Of a stretch of DNA of 64,000 nucleotides, positions 48,512 through 54,500 are shown one piece after another (positions within the stretch are counted from its first letter, which is position 1; each line of letters begins with the position of its first letter). The notes beneath the pieces are model-generated. The model saw nothing but the letters and a program-made list of their open reading frames with translations, was not told where the DNA came from and did no database searches. The position numbers and the translations under genes were made by a program. Location of the stretch: contig CAUYUJ010015701.1 of the NCBI GenBank assembly GCA_963575745.1, positions 141,001 through 205,000 on the forward strand, read 5' to 3'. The stretch comes from Prorocentrum cordatum (Eukaryota > Sar > Dinophyceae > Prorocentrales > Prorocentraceae).

Positions 48512-51500
48512 GTGAGGGTGATGACGATGGGGACGGTGGCGGTGTTGATGGTGATGGCGGTGGTGCTGGTGCGGGTGATGGTGATGATGCTGGTGGTGAT
48601 GGTGATGGTGATGGTGGCGCTGAGATTATCGAATGGCCCTCTGCCCACATCGCCACCGTGCCTGGCTTATGGGTCTGAAGCAAGTGGGATAGTGAAGGGG
48701 GGGCGTCGGAGGTTTTCGGGAGGGGGTTGGAGGCATCCCGCCACCGTGCCTGGGTTGTGGGGCTGAGGCCAACCGGATGGTTGATGGGTCTCGTGGGAGG
48801 CCCCTCGGGAGCGTCCTGGAAGCAGTTTTTGGACCTCTTGGGGGCCTCATGGAGGCCTCCTGGGGGTTCTTTGGGCAACCTGGGGGCGGCTTGGGGCCGA
48901 TGGCTCGAAATGTCCGTTCGGGTTCCCCGTATGGACCCCATCTGCACGCCGTTCTGGGGCCCTTCTGGGGCGTCTTGGGGGTTCATTGGGCCGTCTTGGG
49001 GCCGTCTTGGGCCGTCTTGGAGCCCTCTTGGGGGCCGCCTGGGCCGTGTTGGGCTGATCCTGGAAGCCTTTTGGGCCATCGTGGTCGTATCGAAAGAGGC
49101 GAATGTGCTAAAATCAAACGTTTTCCCGAGGGAATGGAAAGCTTTGTGTTTCTTGGGGGTCTCTTGTGGGTCCTGTTGGAGGCCTTTGGGAGCGTCTTGG
49201 AGGCATCTTGGGCCGTCTGGATGCCATCTTGGGCGTCTCGGCTTGATCATTCGGCGACTCGGGGCCCTTCTGGACCGTCTTGGGGGCCCCTTGGGGCCCT
49301 CCTGGCTCGTTGTGAGGCCCTCCGTACCCCCGTGGCGCGTTCAATCGGGGGTCGTGCCGGGCCGGGGGGGGGTCAAAATCGAGGTTTGGGGTCTTTGGGG
49401 TGTGTGATGATGATTATGGGGGGGAACAATCTCACATGCCTGGAGACCCTCAAGGGGTCGGTGGATTTCGATGGATTCCGATTTCGATTCGATTCGATTG
49501 CGGATTCCGATCGATTTGGGATCCGATTTCTCTTTGGGGGCCTACTAGGCTGCCGATGTCTGCCGATTCGATTCGACTTTTCCCGACTCGGCTGCAGACA
49601 TCCGTCGATTCGATTCTGAGCTCTCCTGGGGGAGGGTGGGACAGGAATACCTCGTTCCAGAGCGTTCCAGAACGCTCTCAGAGCGTTCCGGGATGCTCTG
49701 AAAAGGCCGCCCCCCCCCCATGGTTCCCTTCGAAGAGGGCGTTGGGTATCCTGGTGCAGCCTACCCGAGTCGGCTTCTATTCCGTGTCGATTCAGCCCGA
49801 TCCGGTGCGTCACATTCCGATTCGATCACACGGTGGAGAGCCATGCCAAGAAACACCGTGGTTGCCTCCAGGGTTCCCTGGGTTTCTTGGGTTTCGGTGG
49901 TTTCGTTGTGGATAGCGCGACGCTCCCATACAAAAAATCAATGCACGTCATGGGGTCTCAGGGTTGGGTCTCGTGTGTAAGGTTTCTTGTGGACTGGCCT
50001 CCATTGTATTCACCAGTTCGATGCCGACTGGTCCTGCCCCCCCACCCTCGGGCATGGGGGGCCAGGCAGCCCCGAACCCCTGCCCGAGAAGCTCAGCGCG
50101 GGCGTGCGCGACGTGGTGGACAGGATACTGCAGAAGAAGCCGCAGAGCAGGCGCTTTCCGCGGCTGCCGCGGCGGCGGGAGTAGGGCGGCATGGCGGGGC
50201 AGGCTGGGCACGGCCTGAGCAGGATGTCCTGGGCAAGTTTGTCCACCACCACTACCATATTTAGGACGGGGGGCAAAGGGCGATGAGGAGGTCCTCCTCC
50301 TCCTCCTCCTCCCCCTCCTCCTCCTCCTCCTCCTCCTGCCTCTCCTACCTATGGTAGTGGCGCTGGAAACAAGCCCATCAGGATGGACAGGGTTGTCCCA
50401 TCTCGGGTCGGACGAACTGTCCAGACACCTATCGTCTTGAGTAAGTCAAGACGGAGGCTTGAGATTCGAGGCCCCCCTTAGCAGCCAGTGTGGTCCTCCG
50501 ATGGCGGATGCGTGTCGTTCGCGGCTGATTTTCTGATGCACGGCCGGCCAGCGCTGCGACAGCGCGGCGAATGCGCAGTAGGACGCGAAACAGAAAACAG
50601 GACACAGTCGGAGGATAAAGTGGATGGCGAGGAGGAGGGGGATGACCAGGAGGTCAGGAGGGAGTTCGCAGGAAGATAACCGATGATCAGTTTTATTGGT
50701 CCACGAGCGGGCTGGCCGCCATTGTATCTTGCTAAGGGGAGGCGCCCTCTGCTTGGAAGACTCACAGCTCGCAGCCTGCACACACGGTACGACAGCAAAG
50801 GCAAGCCCTGTACGCGCCGCTTACACGAATTTTGAGAAGGTGGGGCCATGGGCTCCGCAATGGTTAAATGGCATGGCCAATCCCCCACGGAGTGGCCTGG
50901 CGCAAGCGCTGCAGCGACCTCCCTCACCATTGAAGGAAGGGCGGAGGCTTGAGTCGGGCATGCCCTCCACAGGAGAACTATTCAAGAACTAATAGTATCA
51001 AATTGGTCTGGTGACGAATTCTCGTGCTCCTTTGATGTTTGTTTGCGTTTTGTCTTGACTATTTTGTTCCGTCCAAATCCGCCTGTAGGAGGACATGCCC
51101 GACCTAAGCGGAGGCAGAGGCTGACGCAGAGCAGGGGGTGGTGTAGAACTCAGTGGAGCCTCCCTCGATTTCTGTGCCCCATCCTAGGGCGCGTACTTGA
51201 CCACCCTGGTGCCCAGAGTCCAGTGGAAGGCTGCTTGGCACCTGGTGGTGGGATCCTGATCTGCCCAGCGCTTGCGTGACACCGCCGGTGTCACATCAAC
51301 TGACACTAGGGTGCGGGGGACGTGCCTGGCGCTTGCTTGACCCCATCGGTGCGCGTGGTGCACCTGGTGCCCGTTTGGCACAAGGATGCCAGGGGTCCAC
51401 CTGGCCCTCCCATATGGGGTCCGAGCAGATAGGGTCGGAGGGTCACGCCGCATCGCCGATGCAATGGCGATGCGGCTCGATGTGGAGCCGAATTTCTCGA

Positions 51501-54500
51501 CGCCGACGTCGCGGATGCAGCGCAGACGTCGCCGATACATCGGCGACGCATCGACGACGCATCGGCGGTGCGGCGCGATCTTCCGACTTCATCCACTCGG
51601 ACCCCATCTGGGAGGCCTACAGCAAGTTTCCAAGGGGTGCAGCCTTGCGCCTACCTGCGACCGCTCGTGTCCACTGCGACTCCCTTGGCGTCGCCGACGT
51701 GGACAGACGCCGCTTTGCGCGCGGGCTTGCGCGCGCTGGGGCCTGGAAGATCCCCCCCCCGACGTCCCGGCATCTCGCGGGATTCGACACAGACGACGAT
51801 GCCGACGACGCCCATGGCGGCGTCGACGAAGGAGTCGACGTCGAGTTACCAAGGGCCTCCGCAAGCATCCGAAGTATGTCTTGGGGTCATTCGAGCATTT
51901 CGTTGACGACGACGCCACAGACGCCGATGACGGAGCCGAAGATGTCGTCGTTGACGCCGACGTCGACGACGACGACGCCGACGCCGACGACGTTGCCGAC
52001 ACCAGCGATGACGACGACGTCGGGCCAACATCCGCTCATCATTTCCCGCCAGAGTCCTCCAGGTTCCAAATCGGCCATTCTTTGCCCCAGATGAGTTTTG
52101 TTGTTCCCAGTCTCTGCACCTGGAAGTCCAGAGGGCGGAAAGAGCAACCACCAGAAACATGCCGCTTGGACATTCCAGCCGCGACCGATCTTGGCCGACG
52201 CCGTTCGGAGCTGTCCTGGAGTGCGCTGTGGCCAGAATCTGGAAGGGAAGCCACCTGGGGACCCGTGACGACGAGGCGGCCCCAGGACTCTCAAAGCCCG
52301 ATCTCCTTCGAGCCGCGACCGACGTCGCGACAGCGACGGCGACGGAGAGGCGGCTCGACGTCCAGCGGCGGGCCAGCCCTCCGTCCAGCGCCATGTCAGA
52401 CGGCGGGAGTTGTTAGCGAAGACGTCGGCGGTGGCCACGATGACGCAACGGGCCTCCATGGAGGCCGCCAAGAACAATATATTTGTATATATGTACATGT
52501 ACATCTATATGTATATATGTATACATCTGACTATTCCTCTCGCTTCGCGGGTGTGCACGTCCGGACCACGTACAGTCCAGTTGTTGCGGGGCCTTTTGGG
52601 AGCTTCCTTGTGGCCTCCTGGAGGTGTCTTGGGTGGGGGCCTCTTTGGAGGTGTCTTAGAACCGCTCACGCAGTCAGAATGCACCGTGAACGTGCTGCCT
52701 TCAGCCATCGTAGCGAGGATTTCCGCCAAGCTGCGGGGACGTGGAGACTCGCTCGTCGAGGTTCCAACCTCGGGCTGAGGGGGCGATGAGGACGATGAGG
52801 AAGAACAGGAGGGAAAAGACGGGGATAGGAATGAGGATGGCGACGATGAGGAGGATGAGGAGGGCGATGAGGGAAGCGGCGGCCCCATCTTCCCTCCCAG
52901 CGCCGGCTCTACTCATGGGCGCCGCCGTGACCAACTTCCACGCGACAGGGCGCTTTTGCGTTGTATCGCCCCTTGGAAGATCGTCCTGGGGGGATCCCGC
53001 GGCCGCCTTGGGGCTCTCTTGGGGTCCTTCTGGGCCGTCGAAGGGGCCTCTTGGACCGTCTTGGGGGCCTCTTTGGGCCGTCTTGGGGGCCTCTGGGGCC
53101 GTCTTGGGGCCCTCTCGGGGGCTTCTTAGGCCTTCTGGGGGCCATTCTGCAGGCTGCTTGGGCCGCCACTGGCTTGTCAGAGTCGAAAAAAGGCGAGAAC
53201 GTTAAAATCTTCCCACAACCATACGAACATGTATGATTGTGGCTTCTGGAGGCGTTGTTGGGGATCCTCTTGGGGCCCTCTTGGGGCGTCTTGGTAGGTT
53301 TTTGGGCCCTCTCGGGGCCATGTTGGGCCGTCTTGGGGCAATTTTGGGGCTCTCTTGGGCCGCCTTGAAACCATCATTCGCCTTCTTGACGCCCCTTGTG
53401 GGCTTCGAGGAGGGTCCCGAGGCCCAAATCAATGACTTCCATGCGTTTTTTTAGGTTTTCACAAAGTACGTGGAAACGGGTCGACGACTCGGCGGCGGCC
53501 CTGGGGGGGGATTAAGGTGGGTTGCTTTTCAATGTATGAGAATGCGATGTTTTGCAATCGGCCTTCCTTGACGTATCGTGGCTGGGCCCTGGTGTCACAC
53601 ACCCGTCCTGTCGGACTGCCGAGACGCTTCGCTGCAGTCCGGACGTGGACCGTCGCATGTGTCATCCTCTCGGTGGCAATTTTGGCCCGGTTTGGGGCCC
53701 CCTGAGGCTCCAAGGGTGCGGCCGGCACCTTTCCCCCCACCACCGCACAACCCTCCTCTAAACCGCCCGGACCGGGCTCCCAGGGGAGGGGTTTGGGGAG
53801 GGGGAAGCATCTCACACGCCGTGACCCCAAGGGGTCGGCGGATGTATGTATGTATATATATATCTCTCTATATATATACATGAGCATATAAGCCATTGTG
53901 GCTCAAGCCATTTTGGCTCAAGCCAAGTCTCAATGCTCAAGTCTCAAGTCTCCTATGTCTTATTTTTTCTCCAATCTCTTGTATCTGTACGCCCAAGATT
54001 TCACATCTATTCCCTTTCTGTACACCCTTTTCTCCATTCTCCTGTTCCTATACACCGACGCCGACGCGTTTTCCGACCCGGCGCTGAAATTCGCACAGGA
54101 AGGCGCATCCTAGTGTATACGGGATCCTGGTGTATACATTTGTCGTTGTTTCCCCTGGAAACGGGGGAGAAGTATACACCACACCACCCCGACGTCGTCC
54201 CCGACCCTCAGAAAAGTTTTGGGATTGAAGCAAAACCCGCCACTGGCAAATGTATATGTTCCAGTTTCCGACAGCGGCCCAAGAGCTGCCCCCGGGAGTC
54301 TCGAGAGGGAGCCCATGCAGCCTCCCGAGCTCCCCTCGAGAGGCCCAGAGGGTCCCCCCCGGGGGCCCCAGAGTGGAGCGAACAGCCGGGGGCACCTTTG
54401 CGCCAGGGGGTACCTCTAGCAAACCCCCGAGCCTTCGCTTGTCAGGAGGGGACCAAATCACACAGACGCAATGAATCGCCGATCCCCCAGAAAATGTGCA

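Noticed and set aside
49400-49440. TTGGGG-rich sequence as telomeric DNA
   Set aside because: The CTTGGGG units are irregular, interrupted by GCCTC/GTC and internal to a gene; they do not form a uniform telomere array.
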